From SZUA-430 sp044375275 (GTDB lineage Bacteria; Pseudomonadota; Alphaproteobacteria; Micropepsales; Micropepsaceae), in the NCBI GenBank assembly GCA_044375275.1, contig JBILMZ010000057.1, positions 1 to 16,956 of the forward strand: 16,956 nt of DNA, written 5' to 3'. The notes under the pieces were generated by a model. The model was given only the letters and a program-made list of their open reading frames with translations. It made no database searches and had not been told where the DNA came from. Positions 1 to 8,039 of the stretch are shown piece after piece (the stretch's first letter is position 1; each line of letters opens with the position of its first letter). Both the position numbers and the translations under genes were made by a program.

Positions 1-51
1 CCGGGGCTTCAGGAACAACTTCATCACATCTTGAAGACTGTCACTTCTGAA

Positions 52-66
52 TTAACCATAGCTTGA
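52..66 (+). promoter_or_regulatory. CtrA-like binding site ahead of the cpa/tad operon
   Basis: The sequence reads TTAACCATAGCTTGA, which is TTAA, seven bases, then TTGA. The CtrA consensus is TTAA-N7-TTAA, so the left half is perfect (and has the favoured extension TTAACCAT) and the right half differs by one base. It lies 63 bases before the cpaB ATG in a comparatively AT-rich stretch. In Caulobacter the pilus genes include known CtrA targets such as pilA. That this site is bound, and that a promoter starts here rather than upstream of an unseen cpaA or pilA, is inference. Confidence 0.4.
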
Positions 67-129
67 GACTTCAAACGTAAAACGGTTCAAGCCGGGACAA
101 AGACGAATGCGGGCTGGAGGAGTTTGCCG

Positions 130-942
130 ATGAACTTGACGAGGATCCTCGTGTTGGTGGGTGCAGTGGTGGCGGCCGGCGTGGCTGCCTTGCTTGCCCG
201 CAGCATGGTCGGCGGCCAGACGAAGGCAGAGGCTGCACCCGCTGTCGATCTCACCGAAGTGCTTGTCGCGTCGCGGCGCATTGAGGTTGGAACGAAGCTT
301 ACGGCGGCGGACGTAAAGTGGATGGGCTGGCCGAAAGCCGCCGTCGACGCCAGTTTCATGACGCAAGAGGCTCAGCCCAAGGCCATCGAGGACATGTCGG
401 AAGGTGCGGTCGCTCGCGCTCCCCTGACGGCTGGGCAGCCTGTTACGGCGCAGAATGTCATCAAGGCTGATGGCGGCGGCTTCATGGCAGCGGTTTTGAC
501 ACCGGGCAAGCGCGCGGTGGGCATAAAAGTCAGTGCAGAACGTGGCGCCGGCGGCTTCATCCTTCCGAACGACCGCGTTGATGTCATCCTGACGCGCAAG
601 CTCGGGCAGGACAGTTCGGGTGTGCCGGCTTACCAGGCCGCGACCGTACTGCGTGACATCCGTGTCCTGGCAGTTGACCAGACCTCGGATGAGGAGGGCG
701 ACTCCAAGGCCATCGTCGGAAAGACGGCGACGATTGAACTGAGCGAACGGGAGTCCGAGATCGTGGCCCTTGCAGAAGCGATGGGTGACCTGTCGCTGAC
801 ACTCCGCTCGCTCTCGAAGGCCGAGGGTGCAAACCAGGCCGCCGAGAACAACGCCAATCCGTTCGAAACGGAAGGCGCTGATGGAATCACAGTGCTGCGG
901 TACGGCATGCCGGGCAAGTCGACAGCTGCATCGAGCGAGTAA
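130..942 (+). CDS. cpaB: Flp pilus assembly protein CpaB (RcpC family)
   Basis: This is a periplasmic, membrane-anchored component of the Tad/Flp pilus machine, thought to act with the CpaC secretin. The 270-residue product starts with a hydrophobic segment (about residues 5-24), followed by a SAF domain (about 40-110, with VLVASRRIEVGTKL at 45-58). The RcpC/CpaB domain (about 120-235) carries the family block GGFILPNDRVDVILTRK at 141-157. A TTG at 124 is in frame, but the ATG at 130 is preferred because GGAGG at 116-120 lies nine bases before it. CpaC follows after eight bases, so the two are surely cotranscribed. Length and domain order are normal for the family. The tail (about 230-270) is polar and low in conservation. 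Confidence 0.93.
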   Translation: MNLTRILVLVGAVVAAGVAALLARSMVGGQTKAEAAPAVDLTEVLVASRRIEVGTKLTAADVKWMGWPKAAVDASFMTQEAQPKAIEDMSEGAVARAPLTAGQPVTAQNVIKADGGGFMAAVLTPGKRAVGIKVSAERGAGGFILPNDRVDVILTRKLGQDSSGVPAYQAATVLRDIRVLAVDQTSDEEGDSKAIVGKTATIELSERESEIVALAEAMGDLSLTLRSLSKAEGANQAAENNANPFETEGADGITVLRYGMPGKSTAASSE

Positions 943-950
943 CAGGTGAC

Positions 951-2414
951 ATGATGAAAACCACACGCGTTTTACTTCTGGCAGCCATCGGTGCTTCCCT
1001 TTCGCTCACGGCTGCCGCTGATGGCGAAAAGCAGGCGGCGGCACGTCCTGCCGTCTCGGACCAGGTTGAAAAGCTGCGGATACGTCCGGGAGGGTCGGGG
1101 CCGCAGTCGCACCGTGTCACCCTGTCGATCAACAAGGGCATGATCGTCGAGCTGCCGGAGGATGCGCGCGACGTGCTCGTGTCCAATCCGGCCGTTGTGG
1201 ATGCCATCGTCCGGACGCCGCGCCAGATCTACCTCGTCGGCCTGAAGTCCGGGCCGACCAATGCGTTTTTCTTTGCTGCCAACGGAAAGCAGCTGCTCAA
1301 CCTTGAAATCCGCGTCGAACGCGACATGGGCGAACTGAAGACAATCATTGAGCGGAATGTCCAGGACTCCCACGTCCAGGTCGAGACCATCAATGACAGC
1401 GTCGTCCTGAACGGATCCGTGAAGAATGCCGGTGATGCCGAAGCGGCTCGCCAGATCGCCATGCGCTACGTGACCGAGTCTGGAAAAGCCATGAGCCAGG
1501 ATTCAGTTGTGAGCCGCGTTGGCATCCGTGGTGGAGACCAGGTGATGCTTCGCGTGCGCGTCGCCGAGATGCAGCGCAGCCTCTCGAAGCAGTTGGGCAC
1601 CAATTTTGCGGCGGCATTTGACATCGGCAAGTCCATTCCGATCAGCGCGACAAGCATCAATCCGTTTTCGTTGCTGGGTCAGGCGCTGTCCACTTCGCAG
1701 GCCCTGCAGATCGGTGACATGACGCTTGGAAACTCCGTCGAAGCGGTCGTGCGCGCCTTTGAGCGTTCGGGCATGATCCGTACGCTTGCCGAGCCGAACC
1801 TGACAGCCGTCTCGGGTGAGTCCGCGAAGTTCCTTGCTGGTGGCGAGTTCCCGGTTCCGGTTGGCCGTGACCAGGATGGTAACGTTACGATCGAGTTCAA
1901 GCCGTTCGGTGTTGGCCTTGGCTTCACGCCGCTCGTTCTTTCAGAAGGTCGTATCAGCCTGCGTATTTCGACTGAAGTGTCGGAAATAACGTCCGAGAAC
2001 GCCTTCGTGTCGACGGGTGGTGGTCCCAACGGTATCACGATCCCGGGCCTGCGCGTCCGCCGCGCCGAGACGACGGTGGAACTGCCGTCTGGTGGCAGCA
2101 TGGTCATGGCTGGTCTGCTCCAGCAGTCGATGAAGCAGAACATTGACGGCATTCCTGGTCTCAAGAACATCCCGGTTCTTGGCTCCCTGTTCCAGAGCCG
2201 CGACTTCCAGTCGGGTGAAACGGAACTGGTGGTCATCGTGACGCCGTACCTGGTCAAGCCCGTGGCTGCGCGTGATCTCGCTTCCCCGGTTGACGGGTTC
2301 GTTCCTCCGTCGGACGCCGAGTCAATTCTGCTTTCACGCCTCAACGCGGTGTACGGCAAGGGCAAGCCGGTCCAGGGATCGCTCAAGGGGCCTGTCGGGT
2401 TCACAGTTCAGTAA
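951..2414 (+). CDS. cpaC: Outer-membrane secretin CpaC (RcpA) of the Tad pilus
   Basis: This protein forms the outer-membrane channel through which the Flp pilus emerges. The 487-residue product has a signal peptide (about 1-23, ending in AAA), a pilus secretin N-terminal domain (about 50-120) and a BON-like domain (about 125-190). The type II/III secretin domain (about 195-435) includes FKPFGVGLGFTPLVL at 316-330 and GIPGLKNIPVLGSLFQS at 400-416, followed by the final strand ETELVVIVTPYLVKP. Two ATGs occur in tandem (951 and 954). AGG at 944-946 is better spaced from the second, so the true start may be 954. It lies eight bases after cpaB and 69 before cpaD. The length matches other CpaC proteins. 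Confidence 0.95.
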   Translation: MMKTTRVLLLAAIGASLSLTAAADGEKQAAARPAVSDQVEKLRIRPGGSGPQSHRVTLSINKGMIVELPEDARDVLVSNPAVVDAIVRTPRQIYLVGLKSGPTNAFFFAANGKQLLNLEIRVERDMGELKTIIERNVQDSHVQVETINDSVVLNGSVKNAGDAEAARQIAMRYVTESGKAMSQDSVVSRVGIRGGDQVMLRVRVAEMQRSLSKQLGTNFAAAFDIGKSIPISATSINPFSLLGQALSTSQALQIGDMTLGNSVEAVVRAFERSGMIRTLAEPNLTAVSGESAKFLAGGEFPVPVGRDQDGNVTIEFKPFGVGLGFTPLVLSEGRISLRISTEVSEITSENAFVSTGGGPNGITIPGLRVRRAETTVELPSGGSMVMAGLLQQSMKQNIDGIPGLKNIPVLGSLFQSRDFQSGETELVVIVTPYLVKPVAARDLASPVDGFVPPSDAESILLSRLNAVYGKGKPVQGSLKGPVGFTVQ

Positions 2415-2483
2415 TACTTATGGTTCGAGGCAACGCGCTTCGTTCAAGGATTTGGCAATTACCGAAAGGTTAGGATCAGCGTC

Positions 2484-3170
2484 ATGAGTCTCATCAGCCG
2501 CATCACCGTCATTGGAATGATGGCCATTACAGCCGCCGGATGCGCTACGCCCGCGGAGAATGGTCCAGAGCACCTGTCCGGGCTCGAGAACCGTTTCGCC
2601 ATCAAGGTCGAGCCGCAGGTGGTTACACTTGTGGTCCGGGCTGATGCAGATGGTCGCGGGATCCAGAACGGTGAAGCTGACCGCGTGCAGTCATTTGCCG
2701 AGGCGTGGGCGGCGAGGGGACATGGTGCCCTCAGCATTTCGTCTCCGGGCAACTCTGATGCGAATGCGGCCGTTGGCGAGATCCGCAAGATCCTTTCGTC
2801 TGCCGGTGTTGCAAAGGGTTCCATCCGGACGGCGACCTATCGCGCGGCGAAGGGTGATGACAACGCGCCGGTCACGCTGAGCTTCATTGCTGACGCTGCG
2901 GTTGCAGCCGAGTGCGGCACGGACTGGTCGGAAAACATGGCGTTTGCACCGCGCAATCTTCCGTGGCCGGAATTCGGCTGCTCAAGCCAGCACAATCTTG
3001 CAGCCATCATCGAGGATCCCCGCGATCTCGAGCGTCCGCGCACGCTGGACAAGCCAGACGCGCTCCGCCGTTCGGACATGCTCCAGAAGTATCGCAAGGG
3101 CCAGCCGACGTACACGAAGCGCTCTTCGGATGAAGACAGTGGCCAGGTGTCCAAGGTCGCGGTCCAATAG
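2484..3170 (+). CDS. cpaD: Pilus assembly lipoprotein CpaD
   Basis: CpaD is an outer-membrane lipoprotein of the Tad system that assists secretin assembly or stability. The 228-residue product has a lipoprotein signal ending TAAGC, with the lipidated cysteine at residue 20. A conserved CpaD region follows, with ECGTDWSENMAFAPRNLPWPEFGCSSQHNLAAII at about 136-170 containing paired cysteines. This block (disulphide-type cysteines plus N..P..FGC..Q.NLA) is the hallmark of the family. The basic C-terminal tail (about 190-228) is variable. AGGA at 2472-2475 gives a good ribosome site eight bases before the ATG. It sits between cpaC and cpaE as in Caulobacter. The 69-base leader from cpaC contains nothing I can interpret. 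Confidence 0.9.
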   Translation: MSLISRITVIGMMAITAAGCATPAENGPEHLSGLENRFAIKVEPQVVTLVVRADADGRGIQNGEADRVQSFAEAWAARGHGALSISSPGNSDANAAVGEIRKILSSAGVAKGSIRTATYRAAKGDDNAPVTLSFIADAAVAAECGTDWSENMAFAPRNLPWPEFGCSSQHNLAAIIEDPRDLERPRTLDKPDALRRSDMLQKYRKGQPTYTKRSSDEDSGQVSKVAVQ

Positions 3171-3210
3171 GCCACTCCAGTAAAGTCATAGAGTTGAGGA
3201 ACCGAACGTC

Positions 3211-4473
3211 ATGAGCAAGTCCAAGTCGCCGGATAAGACCGAAGTTCCCTTCGGCGCGCCTGTCCAGGACCGGCCGGTACCGCGGATCTCGATTCATGCC
3301 TTCTGCGAATCGCCGGAGACGGGCAACGCCATCCAGCGCGCCGGCCAGGATCGCCGGCTCGCGAAAGCGCACCTGACGGTGCACATGGGCGGGATGTTTG
3401 GCGCGGTTGAGTACTTCCAGGATTCCTCGACGCCGAATGTGATCATGGTCGAGACCCGTGAGCGTGGATCTGCGATCCTCGCTGACCTCGAGAAGCTCGC
3501 CCATGTCTGCGATCCGGGTACCAAGGTGATCGTGATCGGTGGCTCGAACGACATCACGCTGTATCGCGAGATGATCCGCCAGGGGATCAGCGAATACCTC
3601 GTGGCCCCACTCAATCCGTTGCAGATCATTGAAGCCCTTGCCGCGCTCTATCATGGTCAGGCCTCCGTTCCGATCGGGAAAGTGTTCGCGTTCTTTGGTG
3701 CACGCGGTGGCGCAGGGTCGTCCACCTTTGCCCACAGCGTTGCCTGGTCCATCGCTGAAGACCTGCAGATCGCGACGACGATCGTTGATCTCGACGTTGC
3801 CTTCGGTACAACCGGGCTCGATTTCAATCAGGATGCAGGGCAGGGTGTAAGCGAAGCCCTTGCCAGCCCTGAGCGGCTCGACGATGTGTTGCTGGATCGC
3901 CTCCTCATCAAGCACAGCAGCCGCCTGAACCTTTTCATTTCGCCGGCCGCGCTGGATCGCGAGGGCCCCATTTCAGCCGTGGCCGTGGAAACGGTCATCG
4001 ATGCAGTCCGCCAGGTGTCTCCCTGTGTCATCGTGGACGTTCCGCATCTGTGGACGCCGTGGGTGAAGCAGGTGCTGACCACGGCCGACGAGATCATCAT
4101 TACCGCGACGCCGGAACTGTCGAGCCTGCGCAACGGCAAGAACCTCTATGACATGCTCAACCAGGCGCGGCCGAATGACAAGCCGCTGAAGTTTGTGCTG
4201 AACCAGGTAGGCATTCCACGGCGGCCAGAGATTCCCGTCAAGGACTTTGCCGAAGCCATGGGCTGCGATCCGGCGCTGATCATGCCGTTCGATCCGCAGA
4301 CATTCGCGACGGCGAACAATAACGGACAGACCGTGGGTGAACTCAACCCTCAATCGCGTGCTGCGCAGGGCTTCCGTGAACTGGCGCAGGTCCTGACGGG
4401 CCGTGAGCCGCGCATGGATGCGAAGCCTGCCAGCAAGCTCAGCTTCGACTTTCTGCGGCGCAAGAAGGCCTAG
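3211..4473 (+). CDS. cpaE: CpaE/TadZ-type pilus localisation ATPase
   Basis: This is a cytoplasmic MinD/ParA-superfamily protein that positions the Tad pilus machine, in Caulobacter at the pole. The 420-residue product has an atypical receiver-like N-terminal domain (about 25-150, with KVIVIGGSNDITLYREMI at 105-122) and a SIMIBI ATPase domain (about 155-400). The Walker A equivalent is GARGGAGSST at 163-172. Both signature lysines of the ParA motif KGGxGKT are absent (R165 and S170), as is usual in alphaproteobacterial CpaE. VDLD at 192-195 and IVDVPHLW mark the following switch and Walker B strands. GAGGA at 3196-3200 lies ten bases before the ATG. cpaF begins six bases after the stop. Nucleotide binding may be weak; this is inferred from the lost lysines. 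Confidence 0.92.
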   Translation: MSKSKSPDKTEVPFGAPVQDRPVPRISIHAFCESPETGNAIQRAGQDRRLAKAHLTVHMGGMFGAVEYFQDSSTPNVIMVETRERGSAILADLEKLAHVCDPGTKVIVIGGSNDITLYREMIRQGISEYLVAPLNPLQIIEALAALYHGQASVPIGKVFAFFGARGGAGSSTFAHSVAWSIAEDLQIATTIVDLDVAFGTTGLDFNQDAGQGVSEALASPERLDDVLLDRLLIKHSSRLNLFISPAALDREGPISAVAVETVIDAVRQVSPCVIVDVPHLWTPWVKQVLTTADEIIITATPELSSLRNGKNLYDMLNQARPNDKPLKFVLNQVGIPRRPEIPVKDFAEAMGCDPALIMPFDPQTFATANNNGQTVGELNPQSRAAQGFRELAQVLTGREPRMDAKPASKLSFDFLRRKKA

Positions 4474-4479
4474 TACAAT

Positions 4480-5931
4480 ATGTTTGGCAAGCGTCCCGGC
4501 AGTGGCAATGAGAGTACTTCGCGCGAGCGCAGCGGCGGGTCGTCGGCTGCGCCTCCACCTCCGCCGCCACCGGTTGCCAAGGTTGCTGTCGCGAACAAGC
4601 CTGCCGGCAAGGCCGCAGAGCCACCGCCGCCGGCTGTTGCCATCGACTCGCGTTCCGACCAGTACTACGAAGTCAAGACGACGATCTTCAACGCGCTGAT
4701 CGACACGATTGACCTCGCGCAACTCGCCCAGCTTGATGCCACTTCGGCGCGCGAAGAGATCCGCGACATCGTCAACGAGATCATCTCGATCAAGAACGTC
4801 GTGATGTCGATTGCGGAGCAGGAACGGCTCCTGCAGGATATCTGCAACGACGTTCTGGGTTACGGTCCGCTCGAGCCGTTGCTGGCGCGCGATGACATCG
4901 CCGACATCATGGTGAATGGCGCTGACCGCGTGTTCATCGAAGTTTCGGGCAAGGTGCAGCTCACGAATATCCGGTTTCGTGACAACGCCCAGTTGATGAA
5001 CATCTGTCAGCGTATCGTCAGCCAGATCGGACGACGCGTCGATGAATCGTCACCGATATGCGACGCGCGTCTTCCCGACGGCAGCCGTGTCAACGTCATC
5101 GCCCCGCCGCTCGCGATTGACGGGCCGACGCTGACGATCCGAAAGTTCAAAAAAGACAAGCTGAAGATGTCGGACTTGCAGAAGTTCGGCTCCATCTCGC
5201 CTGAAGGTGCCATGGTCCTCGGGATCATCGGCAACGTACGCTGCAATGTGCTGATCTCGGGCGGAACGGGTTCGGGCAAGACGACCCTTCTCAATTGCAT
5301 GACCGGGTTCATCGATCTCGATGAACGCGTCATCACCTGCGAAGATGCCGCCGAACTCCAGTTGCAGCAGCCTCACGTGGTCCGTCTCGAAACGCGTCCG
5401 CCCAACCTTGAAGGTACGGGTGAAATCACGATGCGTGATCTCGTCAAGAACTGTCTTCGCATGCGTCCTGAACGCATCATCGTCGGCGAAGTCCGTGGCC
5501 CCGAGGCCTTCGACCTTCTGCAGGCCATGAACACCGGTCACGACGGTTCGATGGGAACGCTGCACGCCAACAGCCCGCGCGAAGCCCTGCAGCGTATCGA
5601 ATCCATGATCACGATGGGCGGCTATAACCTGCCGTCCAAGACCATTCGCGAGATGGTTGTTGGCGCGATCGACGTCATTGTTCAGGCTGCGCGCCTGCGT
5701 GATGGTTCACGCCGCATCACCCATGTCACCGAGGTGATCGGCCTTGAAGGCGACGTCATCATTACGCAAGACCTTTTCGTCTATGAGATCACGGGCGAAG
5801 ATGAATCCGGCCGCGTGAAGGGGCGTCACGTATCGACAGGAATTTCGCGTCCGGCCTTCTGGGAACGCGCGCGCTACTACAACAGAGAAAAAGAACTGCT
5901 TGACGCCCTCGAAGCGGCAGCAGCGACATAG
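4480..5931 (+). CDS. cpaF: CpaF/TadA secretion motor ATPase
   Basis: CpaF is the cytoplasmic hexameric ATPase that powers Flp pilus extension and probably retraction. The 483-residue product begins with a proline-rich disordered leader (proline runs at 25-31 and 48-51). An N-terminal coupling domain (about 60-220) includes LGYGPLEPLLARDDIADIMV at 126-145. The RecA-like core has Walker A GGTGSGKT at 261-268, the Asp box around ITCEDAAEL at 285-293, the Walker B strand RIIVGEVRG at 332-340 and the His box GHDGSMGTLHAN at 353-364. All catalytic motifs are intact. The start lies six bases after cpaE. A weak purine-rich AGAAGG inside the end of cpaE is the only ribosome-site candidate, so translation may be coupled to cpaE. 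Length and order are typical. Confidence 0.97.
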   Translation: MFGKRPGSGNESTSRERSGGSSAAPPPPPPPVAKVAVANKPAGKAAEPPPPAVAIDSRSDQYYEVKTTIFNALIDTIDLAQLAQLDATSAREEIRDIVNEIISIKNVVMSIAEQERLLQDICNDVLGYGPLEPLLARDDIADIMVNGADRVFIEVSGKVQLTNIRFRDNAQLMNICQRIVSQIGRRVDESSPICDARLPDGSRVNVIAPPLAIDGPTLTIRKFKKDKLKMSDLQKFGSISPEGAMVLGIIGNVRCNVLISGGTGSGKTTLLNCMTGFIDLDERVITCEDAAELQLQQPHVVRLETRPPNLEGTGEITMRDLVKNCLRMRPERIIVGEVRGPEAFDLLQAMNTGHDGSMGTLHANSPREALQRIESMITMGGYNLPSKTIREMVVGAIDVIVQAARLRDGSRRITHVTEVIGLEGDVIITQDLFVYEITGEDESGRVKGRHVSTGISRPAFWERARYYNREKELLDALEAAAAT

Positions 5932-5960
5932 GGAGGGGGGGCGCACGGCCCTTTGCCAGC
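5931..5960 (+). promoter_or_regulatory. tadB translation start region with distant purine-rich ribosome site
   Basis: The purine run GGGAGGGGGGG starts at the last base of the cpaF stop codon (5931). It is the only Shine-Dalgarno-like sequence before tadB and ends its best match about 22 bases before the ATG. Between them GGGC (5939-5942) can pair with GCCC (5948-5951). Folding that small hairpin would bring the purine run to about nine bases from the start. The pairing is visible in the sequence; its use in translation is inference. Confidence 0.35.
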
Positions 5961-6962
5961 ATGGACCAGGCGACGCTGCTGATTGTGGGAATAGCCCTGA
6001 CCACGGCGCTTGCCGTTGGTGGGGTGGCTTTTGCCTTTCTGGGCGCCGGCGGCGATGCCGGACGTGCCAACAAGCGTGTAGCGGCCGCGGCCCGCGGCGG
6101 TTCGGCGAAGATTGCCGGTGGCAAGAGCGCGGACAGTGCCGAATCGAACGTAAAACGGCGCAAGCAGGTCCAGGACACACTCAAGGAGATTGAAAGAAAG
6201 AAGGCGCAGGCGAATTCGAAGCCGACGCTTGCTGCCATGCTGCAGCAGGCCGACTGGGCGATTGATCCGCAGAAGTTCTTGATCATGACGGGCGTGCTTG
6301 GCGTTGTCGCCGTCGTCATGTTCATGATCATGGGGTACGACTGGTATGTCGCGATTGGCGCCGGCGCCGCCGTCGGGATCGGCTTTCCCCGTTGGCTCCT
6401 GGCGTTCTCGATCAGCAGGCGCAAGAAAGCCTTCCTGAAGGAATTTGCGAACGCCATCGACGTGATCGTGCGTGGCGTCAAGTCGGGTCTGCCCCTGAAT
6501 GAATGCCTCAAGATCATCGCGCAGGAGGCTTCGGAGCCGGTCGGGCCGGAATTCCGGAACATCGTTGAAGGTCTCAAGGTTGGCGTGACGCTTGAAGACG
6601 GCTTGCGCCGCATGTACGAGCGCATGCCAGTTGCCGAGGTAAACTTCTTCCAGATCGTGCTGACGATCCAGCAGAAGACAGGTGGCAACCTGTCGGAAGC
6701 TCTTGGAAACCTCTCTGGTGTTCTGAGAGACCGCAAGCGCTTGCATGCAAAGATCCAGGCACTTTCATCCGAAGCCAAGGCCTCCGCCGGCATCATCGGG
6801 TCGCTTCCGATCATTGTGGCGACGCTGGTCTACTTCACGACGCCTGATTACATCACGCTCCTCTTCACGGAACGCTTCGGCAATTTCCTGCTGCTGTGCT
6901 GCGGCGTTTGGATGTCGCTCGGCATCTTCGTCATGAAGAAGATGATCAACTTCAAGTTCTGA
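5961..6962 (+). CDS. tadB: Tad pilus inner-membrane platform protein TadB
   Basis: This is an inner-membrane platform protein (type II secretion F family) that couples the CpaF motor to pilin assembly. The 333-residue product has an N-terminal membrane segment (about 4-28) and a charged cytoplasmic linker (about 35-100). Two membrane segments follow (about 106-124 and 127-148), then the T2SSF domain (about 158-290) with NAIDVIVRGVKSGLPLNECL at 164-183 and IVLTIQQKTGGNLSEALGNL at 232-251. Two C-terminal segments lie at about 275-294 and 308-326. ATG at 5961 is the only usual start codon after the in-frame stop at 5901-5903. The purine-rich ribosome-site candidate (5931-5938) is unusually far away, 22 bases upstream. 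tadC follows after 15 bases. Confidence 0.93.
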   Translation: MDQATLLIVGIALTTALAVGGVAFAFLGAGGDAGRANKRVAAAARGGSAKIAGGKSADSAESNVKRRKQVQDTLKEIERKKAQANSKPTLAAMLQQADWAIDPQKFLIMTGVLGVVAVVMFMIMGYDWYVAIGAGAAVGIGFPRWLLAFSISRRKKAFLKEFANAIDVIVRGVKSGLPLNECLKIIAQEASEPVGPEFRNIVEGLKVGVTLEDGLRRMYERMPVAEVNFFQIVLTIQQKTGGNLSEALGNLSGVLRDRKRLHAKIQALSSEAKASAGIIGSLPIIVATLVYFTTPDYITLLFTERFGNFLLLCCGVWMSLGIFVMKKMINFKF

Positions 6963-6977
6963 CGGGAAGAACAGCTC

Positions 6978-7940
6978 ATGGACAGCTTAATCAACGCGCT
7001 ATTCGACCGTCAGTTCATGGTGACCATGCTTGTGGCGATGGCGGTTTTCGCGACGGTGCTGACACTTGCGGCTCCTCTCATGGCGGGCGACAAGCTCAAT
7101 GCGCGTCTGAAGAGCGTGGCGCTTCGCCGCGAAGAATTGCGCCGCTTGCAGCGTGAGGCCCTTTCCAAGAAGGGACAGTTGAGGTCGAACCCCACCGCGT
7201 TCATGAAGAACACGGTCGAGAGGCTCAATCTGCGCAACCTCCTGGAGTCGGCCAATACCAAAGACAAGCTGTCCCGCGCCGGCTTCCGCGGACAGTCGGC
7301 GATCTACACTTTCATGTTCTTCCGCTTCGTGATGCCCTTCGTGGTCTTTGCGGTGGCGATCGTCTACCTGTTTTTCATGTCAAAGTACGAGTTGGCTCCG
7401 CTGGGCAAGGTGGGGGCGGCGTTTGGTGCGGCCTTCGTGGGGTTTTATCTCCCTGACCTTTATGTGCAGAACCTGATCGACAAGCGCATGACGTCGGTCA
7501 TGAAGGCATTTCCGGATGCGCTTGACCTTTTGCTGATCTGCGTCGAGTCGGGCATGTCGGTCGAATCCGGGTTCAACAAGGTTGCGTCCGAAATCGGTAC
7601 CCAGTCGGTCGAGCTTGCGGAAGAGTTCGCACTCACGACGGCCGAGCTGTCCTATCTGCCGGACCGTCGCATGGCTTATGAAAACCTGTCGAAGCGCTGT
7701 GCGCATCCTGGCGTCAAGGCTGTCTGTACATCGCTGATCCAGGCGGAGCGGTATGGTACGCCGCTGGGTACAGCGCTGCGCGTGATGGCGCTGGAAAACC
7801 GTGAAATGCGCATGATGGAAGCCGAGAAGAAGGCCGCTTCTCTTCCGGCCAAGCTGACGGTGCCGATGATCGTGTTCTTCCTGCCGGCCCTGTTCATCAT
7901 CATTCTGGGACCAGCGGCCATCAAGATCATGAAGCTCTAA
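6978..7940 (+). CDS. tadC: Tad pilus inner-membrane platform protein TadC
   Basis: This is the second T2SSF-family platform protein, expected to pair with TadB in the inner membrane. The 320-residue product has an N-terminal membrane segment (about 12-32) and a basic cytoplasmic stretch (about 40-100). Two membrane segments follow (about 112-133 and 143-160), then the T2SSF domain (about 172-295) with AFPDALDLLLICVESGMSVE at 177-196 and AERYGTPLGTALRVMA at 256-271. The final segment is at about 293-312, ending GPAAIKIMKL. GGGAAG at 6964-6969 lies eight bases before the ATG. The stop is followed by a strong terminator at 7991-8020, so this is the last gene of the operon on this strand. Confidence 0.93.
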   Translation: MDSLINALFDRQFMVTMLVAMAVFATVLTLAAPLMAGDKLNARLKSVALRREELRRLQREALSKKGQLRSNPTAFMKNTVERLNLRNLLESANTKDKLSRAGFRGQSAIYTFMFFRFVMPFVVFAVAIVYLFFMSKYELAPLGKVGAAFGAAFVGFYLPDLYVQNLIDKRMTSVMKAFPDALDLLLICVESGMSVESGFNKVASEIGTQSVELAEEFALTTAELSYLPDRRMAYENLSKRCAHPGVKAVCTSLIQAERYGTPLGTALRVMALENREMRMMEAEKKAASLPAKLTVPMIVFFLPALFIIILGPAAIKIMKL

Positions 7941-7990
7941 TTCGCGGGTGGGTCGCGGGCCTCTGCCCGGGCCCCCTTTGGAGAAATGAA

Positions 7991-8020
7991 AAAAGCCGCG
8001 CTGGTGACAGCGCGGCTTTT
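7991..8020. terminator. Bidirectional rho-independent terminator between tadC and the tadD-like gene
   Basis: AAAAGCCGCGCTG (7991-8003) is a perfect 13-base inverted match to 8008-8020, around the loop GTGA. The top strand ends in TTTTGTTTG. On the bottom strand the hairpin runs into six T residues (7989-7994 read in reverse). It lies between two convergent stop codons (tadC ending 7940 and the lipoprotein gene ending 8040), so it can terminate both transcripts. Confidence 0.9.
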
Positions 8021-8039
8021 GTTTGTCTGTCGGAGGAAC

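Noticed and set aside
1..51. 3' end of an upstream gene such as cpaA
   Set aside because: All three + frames run only 10 to 22 codons from the edge to a stop, and none shows a recognisable C-terminus, so no partial gene is called.
74..92. Similarity between the cpaB leader (AACGTAAAACGG then CAAGC) and a stretch inside tadB near 6148
   Set aside because: A 12-base exact match is expected by chance several times in a window of this size, and the tadB copy is ordinary coding sequence.
52..966. Open frame of 304 codons on the - strand opposite cpaB
   Set aside because: Antisense of a clear CpaB gene; the composition is Arg/His/Cys-rich and no recognisable domain is visible.
3007..3915. Open frame of 302 codons on the - strand opposite cpaD/cpaE
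   Set aside because: It spans two well-supported + strand genes and their gap, with no recognisable motif.
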